DNA of 64,000 nucleotides from Ilumatobacter coccineus YM16-304. GTDB taxonomy: Bacteria; Actinomycetota; Acidimicrobiia; Acidimicrobiales; Ilumatobacteraceae. The translations under genes were made by a program, and so were the position numbers. Position 1 is the first letter of the stretch. Each line of letters starts with the position of its first letter. This document shows positions 44,975-53,170 of this stretch, piece by piece. The stretch is from assembly GCF_000348785.1 (NCBI RefSeq), contig NC_020520.1, positions 4,030,001-4,094,000 on the forward strand. The letters are read 5' to 3'. The notes under the pieces are model-generated. The model saw only the letters and a program-made list of their open reading frames with translations. It had not been told where the DNA came from and ran no database searches.

Positions 44975-45631
44975 CTATCGCGCCGGCCGAGTTGCGTGAT
45001 CGCCGATCAACTCGTCGACGGCGGCGGCGAGTTCGTCGATGAACGCGTCGGGTGTGGTGCCGTCGGTGGTCATCGGCACACCGACGTTGACGACGATGGT
45101 GGGCCGTCGAATCCGCAGGCGAGGTATCGGCCGACCGAGCGGCCAGACCTCGTCGGTGCCGAGCACGCCGATCGGCCACACCGGTGCATCGGTCTGCGCC
45201 GCGAGGCGGACGACCCCGCTGCGGAGCCGACCGACCGTGGTGTTCTCCTCGGTGATCCTGCCTTCGGGCATCAGTGCGACGGCTCGACCGGCGTCGAGTT
45301 CGGCAACGGCTCCGGCCAGCCACTGGTCCCCCGTCCCCGCTTCGACCGGCACGGCACCGACGTAGCGCAACGCAGCACCCACGATCCGGTTCGAAAAGAA
45401 CCGGCGGTGCACGGCGATCTGCGGGGCGATCCCGAGCCGGAGGAAGAACTCGAGACCGACCGGGATGTCGAAGAAGCTGTTGTGGTTGGCGACGAAGATC
45501 ATCGGCCCGCTCGACGGCCGATCTCCTCGATAGTGGATGTCGACCTTCGCGAAGATCGGTCGCACGAACCGGAAGATCCACGCCACGACGCGGAACCGAC
45601 GGAACGTTCGCCGAGCGTCGCTGGCGGTCAC
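44975..45631 (-). CDS. 1-acyl-glycerol-3-phosphate acyltransferase (PlsC family)
   Basis: 218 residues. The acyltransferase block I motif H-x4-D is present as NHNSFFD near 49-55. Block III is present as MPEGRIT near 123. Between them is an arginine-containing substrate-binding region (HRRFFSNRIVGAALRYVGAVPV). It transfers an acyl chain to lysophosphatidate or a related acceptor at the inner face of the membrane. It starts 10 bases after the stop of the upstream DUF1295 gene, so the two are probably co-transcribed. Confidence 0.9.
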   Translation of the reverse strand: MTASDARRTFRRFRVVAWIFRFVRPIFAKVDIHYRGDRPSSGPMIFVANHNSFFDIPVGLEFFLRLGIAPQIAVHRRFFSNRIVGAALRYVGAVPVEAGTGDQWLAGAVAELDAGRAVALMPEGRITEENTTVGRLRSGVVRLAAQTDAPVWPIGVLGTDEVWPLGRPIPRLRIRRPTIVVNVGVPMTTDGTTPDAFIDELAAAVDELIGDHATRPAR

Positions 45632-45641
45632 CGCATCGACC

Positions 45642-46535
45642 TCAGTGCGTCTTCGGCGGCTTCGGGAACAGCACCGGGGTGTGCTCGGTGTACGACTGGA
45701 ACTCGGGTTCGTCGCCCCATCGCTTCTTGGCCCGATACTCCAGCAGCGGCACGCCGCTGACTCTGGTGAGCAGGATGTACACGAAGACGGGCGAGATCAG
45801 CGCGACCCAGCGCCATCCCGACAACACCGGCAGCGCCATGATCGCGATGCCGGCCCACAGCGTGATCTCGCCGAAGTAGTTCGGATGGCGAGACCACGCC
45901 CACAGGCCGGTGGTGATGAAGCGGCCGTCGTTGGCCGGGTCTGCTCGAAACGCCGACTTCTGCGCGTCGGCGACGACCTCGATGGCGAACCCGGCGACCC
46001 ACACGACGATGCCGACGACGGCGATGATGCCGAGGTCTTCTCGGTCGTCGCTCGTGATGATCGCGAGCGCGGCGGCGAGCGTGAGGAACACCCAGAGTCC
46101 CTGGAGCATCCAGGTCATCAGGAACCGCCGGAAGTCGCCGCGGATCGTGTCGAAGCGACCGTCGGACCCGTCACGGCGGATGCGGGCGAACAGAAACGAA
46201 CCGAGCCGGACCGCCCACACCGCGACCATCGCCGCGACGATGACGGCTCTGGCGTCGATGTCGTCGCTGACCGCGAGGGTGATCGCGGTGACCGACAGGT
46301 AGGTGATGCTTCCCGTGGCGTCGTAGAACTTCTCGGTCTTCGCGAGGTACGACGGCACGAACGCAACGAGGTTGACCCCGTAGGCGATGATGCCGCCGAG
46401 GGCGAACACCGCGAGACCACCGATCTCGACCGACCCCTGACTCCCGGCGAACGCCAGCGCGGCGCCGATCGCGAGCGCAGCGAGCGTCCCGATGACCGAC
46501 GTGCGATTCCATGCGGCGGATCCCGGTGCACTCAT
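45642..46535 (-). CDS. DUF1295 / steroid-5-alpha-reductase-like membrane protein
   Basis: 297 residues from the ATG at 46535. Several membrane segments are seen (SVIGTLAALAIGAALAFAGS, GGLAVFALGGIIAYGVNLVA and others). The C-terminal family signature is ITTGLWAWSRHPNYFGE near 215-231. The fold is that of isoprenylcysteine methyltransferases and 5-alpha-reductases, which act on membrane lipids or steroids. The actual substrate is unknown. It lies upstream of a lysolipid acyltransferase, which fits a lipid-modifying role. Confidence 0.85.
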   Translation of the reverse strand: MSAPGSAAWNRTSVIGTLAALAIGAALAFAGSQGSVEIGGLAVFALGGIIAYGVNLVAFVPSYLAKTEKFYDATGSITYLSVTAITLAVSDDIDARAVIVAAMVAVWAVRLGSFLFARIRRDGSDGRFDTIRGDFRRFLMTWMLQGLWVFLTLAAALAIITSDDREDLGIIAVVGIVVWVAGFAIEVVADAQKSAFRADPANDGRFITTGLWAWSRHPNYFGEITLWAGIAIMALPVLSGWRWVALISPVFVYILLTRVSGVPLLEYRAKKRWGDEPEFQSYTEHTPVLFPKPPKTH

Positions 46536-46584
46536 CGGCGACACCGTAGGTGCTCCCCGAAACCCCTGCGTCACTCACCCCGAA

Positions 46585-46836
46585 GACCACATCGAGCCTG
46601 GCCAAAAATCACCCCCACGCGACCACATTTGGCCTGGCCAGAAATCACCCCCACGCGACCACATTTGGCCTGGCCAAAAATCACCCCCACGCGACCACAT
46701 TTGGCCTGGGCAGAAATCATCCTCACGCGACCACATTTGGCCTGGCCAGAAATCACCCCCACGCGACCACATTTGGCCTGGGCAGAAATCATCCTCACGC
46801 GACGACAATTTGCCTGGGCGGAAATCATCCTCGGCG
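46585..46836. repeat. Array of seven tandem 36-bp units (locus 2)
   Basis: Units begin every 36 bases from 46585 to 46801. The main form is GACCACATTTGGCCTGGCCA followed by GAAATCACCCCCACGC. Variants alternate CCTGGCCA/CCTGGGCA and CACCCC/CATCCT. Each contains the palindromic core TTTGGCCTGGCCAAA or a decayed form of it. The array lies in the 324-base space between the nitroreductase stop and the DUF1295 start. The same unit occurs in five copies at 20118-20297. Units abut without spacers. Confidence 0.9.
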
Positions 46837-46859
46837 GCGCTCAGGAGGCGGGTTCTACG

Positions 46860-47507
46860 TCAGGATTTGATGGGGTTCTTGTAGGTGTCGAGGTAGGTGA
46901 TCTCGGCGACGTCGCTGCGCTGCGCCGGCTTGAAGTCGGTGCCCTTGGTGTAGGCGACCGGCAGCAGACCGGCCTGCGTCATGTGATCGGGAATGCCGAG
47001 CAGCTCGGCGGCTTCCTGTTCTTTCGCGAGGTGCAGGGTGGTCAGACACGAGCCGAGTCCGCGGCTGCGCAGCGCGAGCTGGAAGCTCCACATCGCCGGC
47101 ATGATCGATCCCATCAGACCGGCCGCCGAGTTGGTGGTGGCGTCGGGAAGCCGCCCGATGATCATCGGGATGACGAGCACCGGCACCTTCGCCAGGTTCT
47201 GCGCGAGGTAGTTCGCCGAGTCGATGACGCGGCCCTGCTGCGTGCCGCCGTCGGCCGACGCGGCCGCCGACGCGAGGTACTCGCCACCCGCCTCGTTGTA
47301 GAGATCCTGCAACGCCTGCTTCTTCGCGGCGTCGCGCACCACCATCCATCGCCAGCCCTGCTGGTTCGATCCGGTCGGCGCCTGGACCGCCAACTGCAAG
47401 CACTCGAGGAGCACGTCGTCGGGCACCTCACGTTCGAGATCGAGGCGCTTGCGCACCGCCCTGGTCGTGGCGAGGAGTGCATCGGTCTGTTCGAGGTCGA
47501 ATTCCAT
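46860..47507 (-). CDS. Nitroreductase-family flavoprotein
   Basis: 215 residues from the ATG at 47507; ATG 47531 is an alternative. FMN-binding residues are seen in TTRAVRKRLDLEREVP near 14-29 and QAPTGSNQQGWRWMVV near 42-57. A dimer-contact region, FQLALRSRGLGSCLTT, lies near 145. Members reduce nitro groups, quinones or flavins using NAD(P)H. There is no clue to the natural substrate. The 36-bp repeat array follows its stop. Confidence 0.87.
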   Translation of the reverse strand: MEFDLEQTDALLATTRAVRKRLDLEREVPDDVLLECLQLAVQAPTGSNQQGWRWMVVRDAAKKQALQDLYNEAGGEYLASAAASADGGTQQGRVIDSANYLAQNLAKVPVLVIPMIIGRLPDATTNSAAGLMGSIMPAMWSFQLALRSRGLGSCLTTLHLAKEQEAAELLGIPDHMTQAGLLPVAYTKGTDFKPAQRSDVAEITYLDTYKNPIKS

Positions 47508-47669
47508 GCGCCATGTTGCCCGATCGGTCATGTGTCGCCGAAACGCACGGAACGAGTGGTGTTGCGCACGCCGACCCGGCGAACGCGGAACACCCGGCGA
47601 GCGCCTCCCGCGAACACGGATCAGAACGCCGTGTCGATCCGCGACGAGCCGCTCTGCCACGCTTGGGAG

Positions 47670-49790
47670 ATGAAACGAGCTGCCATCCTCGTCACCACCG
47701 CGCTAATCGCCGCCGCATGCAGCGGTGGCAGCGACGACAACGAGTCGTCGGCGGAGTCGGCGCCCGTCGAGTCGACACCCGCCGCGACCGACCCACCGAC
47801 GACCGACGAGCCGCCGGCCACCGATCCCCCGGCCACCGACCCGCCCGCGACCGATCCCCCGGTCGACGACGACGGCTTCGCCGGAACGATCGAACTCGAG
47901 TCCGAGCCGGTCCCCGGATGTGAGCCGCTCGGACTCGACTGCCTGTTGCCGTTCCCCTCCGACGGCCTCACCGTCGCCGACGCCACCGCACCGACCGGGC
48001 GTCGCGTCGCGCTTGCGGCATCGAGCACGCCGGTGAGCGCCTCGGGAATCGCCACCGACCCCGCCCGGCAGAACCGGAACGACGGCTTCAGCCCTGGGAG
48101 CGCCGCGCTGCTGCTCATGCCAGGCATCGACGTCGAGGCGTCAGCGCTTCCCCCGATCACCGACATCGCGCAGTCGGTCGCCGACGGCTCCGGCAGCGTC
48201 GTCGTCGACGCCACGACCGGCGAACGCTGGCCGCACTGGGCCGAACTCGACGCCAACGCGACCGATCCGGCGAGCCAGGGTCTGTTCATCCGACCCGCGG
48301 TCAACTACACCAACGGCCACCGCATCGTCGTCGGCATCCGCAACGCGGTCGACGCCGACGGCAACCCGATCGAACCCACCGACGTGTTCCGTGCGTACCG
48401 TGACCGCCTCGACACCGGCGTGCCCGAAATCGAGGAGCGCCGCGACCACATGGAAGCGGTGTTCACCGACCTCGAAGCCGCCGGCGTTGCTCGCGACGAA
48501 CTGACCATCGCCTGGGACTTCACCGTCATCTCCAGCGAGAACCTGACCGGTCCGCTCGTGTTCATGCGTGACGACGCCTTCGGTCAACTCGGCGAGAACG
48601 CACCGGCATTCACGATCAACACGGTCGAAGACGACGTCGAGGGCGGTCGAACCATCATCGAGGGCACCTACGACGTGCCGCTCTACCTCGAAGGCGACGG
48701 CACGGCCGGCAACGGCTTGAACCTCGTCGACGGGTCAGACCTCCCGACGATGAACGGCACCTGGACGGCTCCCTTCCGTTGCCAGGTGACCGACACGACC
48801 TCCGCCGCCGAACCGGGTGCGGCACTCGTCTACGGCCACGGCCTCCTCGGCTCCGAGCGCCAGGCAACGTCGTCGGGTCCGACGAAGCTGGCTCGAGACC
48901 ACAACTACGTCGTCTGCGGCACCCCGTTGATCGGCATGGCCGAAGACGACGTCGGCAACGCGGTCGCGTCGTTGCAGAGCCCGTCGAACTTCTCGACGTT
49001 CGCCGACCGACTGCTCCAAGGGCATCTCAACACGACGTTCCTCGGGCGACTGATGATCCACCCCGATGGACTCGTGTCGGATCCGGCGTTCAGCGCCGAC
49101 GGTGCGCCGCTCATCGACACCGACGAGATCTACTACTACGGGATCTCGCAGGGCGGCATCATGGGGCCGGTCTCGACGGCGATCTCGCCCGACTGGGACC
49201 GCGGCGTGTTCGGCGTTCCCGGCGTCAACTACTCGACGCTGCTGAATCGGAGCATCGATTTCGACACGTACCAAGCGGTGCTCGATCCGGAGTTCCCCGA
49301 CAAGCTCGATCAGGCGAAGGTGTTGTTGCTGATCCAGATGCTGTGGGATCGCGGTGAGGGCAACGGCTACGTCAGCTACTTCGGCGCCGACGCCGAATCG
49401 ATCGCCAACTCCGGTCCGAAGTTCGGACTCCTGCAGGGTGCGCTCGGCGACCATCAGGTGGCCAACGTCGCGATGGACGTGATGGCCCGAACGATGGGCG
49501 CGGCGGTCGCTCCCGGATGGGCCGAGGCACGGTCGACCGACGTCGAGCCGTTCTGGGGAGTCGAGCGCATCGAGTCGTTCCCGTATGACGGCTCGGCGGT
49601 CGTGACGTTCGACTCGGGCACACCGCTGCCCCCGATCACCAACACCCCGCCACGTGAGGGCACCGATCCGCACGGCGACGTGCGCGTCGCCCAATCGGCC
49701 GTCGATCAGATCGCTGCGTTCCTGTCACCCGACGGCGCCGTGATCGACACCTGCGACGGCGGCCCCTGCATCATCGAACCGGCGGACTGA
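47670..49790 (+). CDS. Secreted lipoprotein with alpha/beta-hydrolase fold
   Basis: 706 residues from the ATG at 47670; the frame is open far upstream only as a shadow. The lipoprotein signal (ILVTTALIAAACSGG) has Cys near 17, followed by a Thr/Pro/Asp-rich tether with ATDPP repeats to ~65. The large exported domain contains YGHGLLGSE near 388 and the nucleophile motif YYGISQGG (G-x-S-x-G) near 490. A late His in GDHQVANVAMDVMAR near 592 may complete a catalytic triad. It resembles large actinobacterial extracellular esterase or peptidase-like hydrolases of unknown substrate. It converges on the gene at 49860 across a large hairpin. Confidence 0.75.
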   Translation: MKRAAILVTTALIAAACSGGSDDNESSAESAPVESTPAATDPPTTDEPPATDPPATDPPATDPPVDDDGFAGTIELESEPVPGCEPLGLDCLLPFPSDGLTVADATAPTGRRVALAASSTPVSASGIATDPARQNRNDGFSPGSAALLLMPGIDVEASALPPITDIAQSVADGSGSVVVDATTGERWPHWAELDANATDPASQGLFIRPAVNYTNGHRIVVGIRNAVDADGNPIEPTDVFRAYRDRLDTGVPEIEERRDHMEAVFTDLEAAGVARDELTIAWDFTVISSENLTGPLVFMRDDAFGQLGENAPAFTINTVEDDVEGGRTIIEGTYDVPLYLEGDGTAGNGLNLVDGSDLPTMNGTWTAPFRCQVTDTTSAAEPGAALVYGHGLLGSERQATSSGPTKLARDHNYVVCGTPLIGMAEDDVGNAVASLQSPSNFSTFADRLLQGHLNTTFLGRLMIHPDGLVSDPAFSADGAPLIDTDEIYYYGISQGGIMGPVSTAISPDWDRGVFGVPGVNYSTLLNRSIDFDTYQAVLDPEFPDKLDQAKVLLLIQMLWDRGEGNGYVSYFGADAESIANSGPKFGLLQGALGDHQVANVAMDVMARTMGAAVAPGWAEARSTDVEPFWGVERIESFPYDGSAVVTFDSGTPLPPITNTPPREGTDPHGDVRVAQSAVDQIAAFLSPDGAVIDTCDGGPCIIEPAD

Positions 49791-49857
49791 TCGAATCGCA
49801 CCGGCGGCGCGAACGGTGACCGACACCGTTCGCGCCGGCGGCGGCGATGCGATTCGA
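49791..49857. terminator. Large two-part bidirectional terminator hairpin
   Basis: Outer arms TCGAATCGCA (49791-49800) and TGCGATTCGA (49848-49857) pair perfectly. Inner arms GGCGCGAACGGTG (49806-49818) and CACCGTTCGCGCC (49824-49836) pair around ACCGA. It fills the gap between converging genes (stops at 49790 and 49860). Confidence 0.75.
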
Positions 49858-49859
49858 CA

Positions 49860-50336
49860 TCATGCAGCGACCTGTGGATCGAGCAGGTCGTAGAGCGTTC
49901 GCAGCGTGCCGTTGGCGATGCACTCCGACTCGACGGAGCATCGATTCGCGACCGCCCACCGGACGAACCATCCGTCGGCGACGTCGGAGATACCGGTCAT
50001 CGCCCTGAGCGCGTCGATCCGTGCCGTCCACTCCGGCGTTCGAGCCTGGTCGCTTCGGTGGGAGTCGTCGACCAGCAGCACCTGCACCATGAAGTCGCGC
50101 GACCTCGCGAGCCCGGTGGTCCGCACGACCTCGTCAAGCAGTTCGATCGGCGACCAGCCGGCAACCCACAGGCGAAGGCTGCACTGACGCAGGTCGAACT
50201 CCATCGAGATGGCCGCTCGCGCCGCCTCGCATGCCGGACAGCCGTCGGTGAAGACGTCGTGATCGATCGGCGCTGACCACGGCGGCTGGGCGGGATCGTC
50301 GTCGTCGGCGTGGATGTCGCGTTCGTGCAGTGCCAT
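49860..50336 (-). CDS. Hypothetical protein with CxxC motif
   Basis: 158 residues from the ATG at 50336, preceded by GAGGAAC. A Cys pair (FTDGCPACEAARAAI) lies near 32-38. The following ~60 residues are helical (LRLWVAGWSPIELLDEVVRT), and two more Cys are near 140 (NRCSVESECIANG). I do not recognise the family. The Cys residues could bind metal or be redox-active. It is divergent from the potassium channel gene (starts 114 bases apart). Confidence 0.6.
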   Translation of the reverse strand: MALHERDIHADDDDPAQPPWSAPIDHDVFTDGCPACEAARAAISMEFDLRQCSLRLWVAGWSPIELLDEVVRTTGLARSRDFMVQVLLVDDSHRSDQARTPEWTARIDALRAMTGISDVADGWFVRWAVANRCSVESECIANGTLRTLYDLLDPQVAA

Positions 50337-50449
50337 TTCGGGTTCCTCGTTTCGTGATTCGCGGGCACGTTCGTGTCCCTGCAGCCAGTGGGTCGTCACG
50401 CGCCGAGATGGGAAAGATCGGCTCGTGGCGGCTCGGTACCTTCGGTGGC

Positions 50450-51172
50450 ATGAGCACGACGGACGTCCCCGCGCACCTCGACGACCCACGCCTTCGCCGG
50501 TGGCGTTCGGTCACCGGGGGTGCCCTGTCGGCGATCGCGATCGGCAGCCTGCCGATCCTGCTGTTGGAGACGCAGCGCGACGAACTCCCGCGACACGACC
50601 AGTGGTTGATCGACGGGGTCAACGTCGTCGTCCTCGTCGCGTTCGCGCTCGACTACTTCGTCGGTCTGTGGCTCTCACCCGATCGCCGCACCTACTTCCG
50701 AAAGGAGTGGCTCGAGCTCGCGCTGACGATCTCTCAAGCGCTGGTGTTCCTTCCGTCGCTCGCGTCGATCGGCGTGCTGCGAGCAGCGCGCGCCGCCCGC
50801 ATGGTGCGCGTGGTCGGAGCGGTCGTTCGGGTGATCGCCATCGCCGGGATGGCATCACGCGAGGGCCGGCGCGTGCTGCGCGAGCGGGCGACGTCGTTCG
50901 CGCTCACGATGGCCGCGATGACGTGGCTGAGCGGAGCGGTCGGCTTCACGCTCGCCGAAGACGTCGGCGTCGACGGTCGCTTGGAGTCGTTCTACGACGC
51001 GCTGTGGTGGTCGCTCGCGACGATCACCACGGTCGGGTACGGCGACATCGCTCCCATCACGGGCGTCGGCCGGATCATCGCCGCGTTCACGATGATCGTG
51101 GGCATCTCGGTCTTCGCGATCTTGACCGCCAAGATCGCCGAGTTCTTCACCCGCACCGACGAGCCCGCCTGA
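50450..51172 (+). CDS. Voltage-gated-type potassium channel
   Basis: 240 residues from the ATG at 50450. Four voltage-sensor-like segments are seen, the fourth carrying regularly spaced Arg (LRAARAARMVRVVGAVVRV) near 105-125. The pore region has the selectivity filter TTVGYGD near 193-199 and a final helix (AFTMIVGISVFAILTAKIAEFF). This is the compact bacterial Kv layout without a cytoplasmic regulatory domain. It sets potassium permeability and membrane potential. A hairpin follows at 51229-51267. Confidence 0.9.
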   Translation: MSTTDVPAHLDDPRLRRWRSVTGGALSAIAIGSLPILLLETQRDELPRHDQWLIDGVNVVVLVAFALDYFVGLWLSPDRRTYFRKEWLELALTISQALVFLPSLASIGVLRAARAARMVRVVGAVVRVIAIAGMASREGRRVLRERATSFALTMAAMTWLSGAVGFTLAEDVGVDGRLESFYDALWWSLATITTVGYGDIAPITGVGRIIAAFTMIVGISVFAILTAKIAEFFTRTDEPA

Positions 51173-51228
51173 CGATCGGAGGCTCCGGGCGAGGGCACCT
51201 GACCCCGGTCCACGCCGCGTTCTCCGCA

Positions 51229-51267
51229 AAGTTGACGACGTCGCTCCGGGAGCGATGTCATCAACTT
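51229..51267 (+). terminator. Terminator-like hairpin after the potassium channel gene
   Basis: Two 19-base arms (51229-51247 and 51249-51267) starting AAGTTGACGACG are complementary except for one mismatch and one G-U pair. The hairpin lies 57 bases after the channel stop. Confidence 0.6.
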
Positions 51268-51351
51268 CGAACGGAGCGGGTCGACCGTTTCCCTTTCGAG
51301 CGGTTGGCGACCCACTGATGGAGCATGCCGGAGACTGATACTGTCCACCCG

Positions 51352-52038
51352 ATGACCGGTCGTTGGGCCCGTGCCGTCACGCTGCTACTCGGCGTCGCCA
51401 CGGCCACCGTCGCGTGCTCCGGCTCCGACGGCCCGACGCCGGCGTCGCCCCTGGAGTCGGCCGAGCCGATCACCGCTCCCCCGACGACCGACGCCGGTCC
51501 CGCGTCGACGGAGGCGCCCGAAGTGACCGAACCGCCGACCACGACCTCGTCCACCACGACCACCACGACCACCACGGAGCCCGCTCCGACGACCACGACC
51601 CTCGACGACCTCCGCGCCGAGATCGAGGCCGACCTCAACGAAGGCGAGCAAGCCCTCATCGCCGGTGGCGGCAATCCGACTAGCGAAGAGTCGGTACAAC
51701 GACTCTCAGACTTCTTCGCAGGCCCGGCCCTAGCGACTGTCACTGCGATCTACGAACGTCTCGCTTCGGAAGGACTTGTTGCTCGACCGAATCCGGAGAT
51801 TCAGTCGGAGTACAAGGTCACGGCAGTCCTGGAATCGTCAGCGAGTTCGGCGAGCATTCTCACGTGTCGTGTGGATGCCGGGCTGACCTTCCGAGTCGAC
51901 AGTACGGGTGCCGAGCAGATCGAGAACGACACGGTCGTCGTGTACACATCCGAAAACCTAGTGACGCTCGACGGTGACACGTGGAAGCTAACGGATGGCG
52001 AGACACTGACTCGGATCGAGAACGAGACGTCGTGTTGA
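51352..52038 (+). CDS. Hypothetical Thr-rich lipoprotein
   Basis: 228 residues from the ATG at 51352; ATG 51325 would add nine residues. The signal (RAVTLLLGVATATVACSGSD) has a lipid-attachment Cys near 22. A tether of Pro, Thr and Glu with a poly-Thr run extends to ~85. The C-terminal ~140 residues (LDDLRAEIEADLNEGEQALI ... VTLDGDTWKLTD) look like a small NTF2/SnoaL-type or related folded domain; I am not sure. The 3' third has a visibly lower GC content than its neighbours. It overlaps the next gene (GTGTTGA), so the two are co-translated. Confidence 0.65.
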   Translation: MTGRWARAVTLLLGVATATVACSGSDGPTPASPLESAEPITAPPTTDAGPASTEAPEVTEPPTTTSSTTTTTTTTEPAPTTTTLDDLRAEIEADLNEGEQALIAGGGNPTSEESVQRLSDFFAGPALATVTAIYERLASEGLVARPNPEIQSEYKVTAVLESSASSASILTCRVDAGLTFRVDSTGAEQIENDTVVVYTSENLVTLDGDTWKLTDGETLTRIENETSC

Positions 52039-53045
52039 GCCGAAGGTTCGCTACCGCCGTAGGAATCACTTTGGTTCTCGTATCGGCGCCCGCGACCACA
52101 CTTGCTGAGATTGGTGGCGCCAACCCCGATCAGCAGCCGCAGCCTGAGCCGACGGTGGACACGGAGGGGGACATCGAGGCGCGGGTGGGATACAACGGCG
52201 TGATCTTCACGGTGGGTGGCGGAGGCGGGCCGACCTGCACCTGGCGGCACATGACGACCGGTGAGTACGAAGACTTCTTCGACCTCGTCGACGAACGCGA
52301 ACCTCCTCCGCTTCCCGAGGTCCCCGAACTCCCGACCGATCGCGAGCCGACCGAGGAAGAGGTCGAGGCACATCGGCGAGCGAGCGAAGAACTCGACGCC
52401 GAGGTCGAGCGCCGCCGAGTGGCGGCCGAAGCCGAAGCGCGACGACGAGCGCAACCGTCGACGATCACCTCGACCGAACTCGGCGAGGAGAAACCGCATC
52501 GCGCGTTCTCCGCGACGTGCCCGGGCACCGGATTCTTCGTCCGGTTCATCGCCGACACCACCGACGAAGACGAACTCCTCTTCAGCCTCGAAGACATCGT
52601 CGAAGCGCGCATCGAGGCACCGATCCCCGACATCAACCCACCGGTCGACGTCGGCGGCGTCGTCAACCTCGGCATGTGGATGGCGATCGCACCGCAGGAC
52701 CCGATACCGAACATCACCGCCGAGGCCGGACCCCACTGGGTGACGGTCAGCCCGCGCCACACGTCGGTCACGTTCACGATGGGCGACGGCAGCCCACCGA
52801 TCGTCTGCACCGGAACGGGCGACCCGATCCCCGACAGCGAGATCGACAACGCCGCCGCCTCACCGATCTGCGGCCACACCTACTCCCAGTCATCGTTCGA
52901 CGACGCTCCCTACCAACTCGAGATCGGCACCACGTGGTCGATTCCGTACACCTCGTCGAGCGGCTCGGGCGACATCGGGCCCTACACCCGAACCGAGACG
53001 TTCGCCTACGACGTCGACGAGATCCAGACCGTCGGCACGTCCTGA
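52032..53045 (+). CDS. Hypothetical secreted protein
   Basis: 337 residues from the GTG at 52032 (TTG 52035 is possible), overlapping the preceding lipoprotein stop. An N-terminal signal peptide (ATAVGITLVLVSAPATTLAE) is followed by a short domain with CTWRHMTTGEYEDFF. A charged, helical, coiled-coil-like stretch of Glu/Ala/Arg spans ~105-150 (EEVEAHRRASEELDAEVERR). The C-terminal half is beta-rich, with a PKD-like pattern (PHWVTVSPRHTSVTFTMGDG; CGHTYSQSS). The layout resembles actinobacterial surface proteins that accompany a lipoprotein partner. Function unknown. Confidence 0.65.
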   Translation: MLSRRFATAVGITLVLVSAPATTLAEIGGANPDQQPQPEPTVDTEGDIEARVGYNGVIFTVGGGGGPTCTWRHMTTGEYEDFFDLVDEREPPPLPEVPELPTDREPTEEEVEAHRRASEELDAEVERRRVAAEAEARRRAQPSTITSTELGEEKPHRAFSATCPGTGFFVRFIADTTDEDELLFSLEDIVEARIEAPIPDINPPVDVGGVVNLGMWMAIAPQDPIPNITAEAGPHWVTVSPRHTSVTFTMGDGSPPIVCTGTGDPIPDSEIDNAAASPICGHTYSQSSFDDAPYQLEIGTTWSIPYTSSSGSGDIGPYTRTETFAYDVDEIQTVGTS

Positions 53046-53170
53046 CGAACGTCCAGCGGTGACCCTCGCGAACGACCGCGATCGGGCCAGCACCAATTCT
53101 GATCGCGGCCGCGTCGACGTCGAGTAAGTTCGAAAGTCGGAGCAACGTAGAACGTCATCGGGAGGAAACC

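Noticed and set aside
46585-46836. CRISPR array
   Set aside because: The 36-bp units abut directly with no unique spacers and there are no cas genes in the window.
46492-46884. Open frames on both strands across the 36-bp array, giving repetitive peptides such as DHIWPGQKSPPR
   Set aside because: The period is a multiple of three, so every frame stays open through the array by chance. There is no ribosome-binding site, and the same array at 20118-20297 is not framed as a gene.
45537-47669. A 1417-residue reading frame that would extend the lipoprotein at 47670 far upstream
   Set aside because: The extension crosses two well-supported opposite-strand genes and the repeat array. The real start is marked by a lipoprotein signal at 47670.
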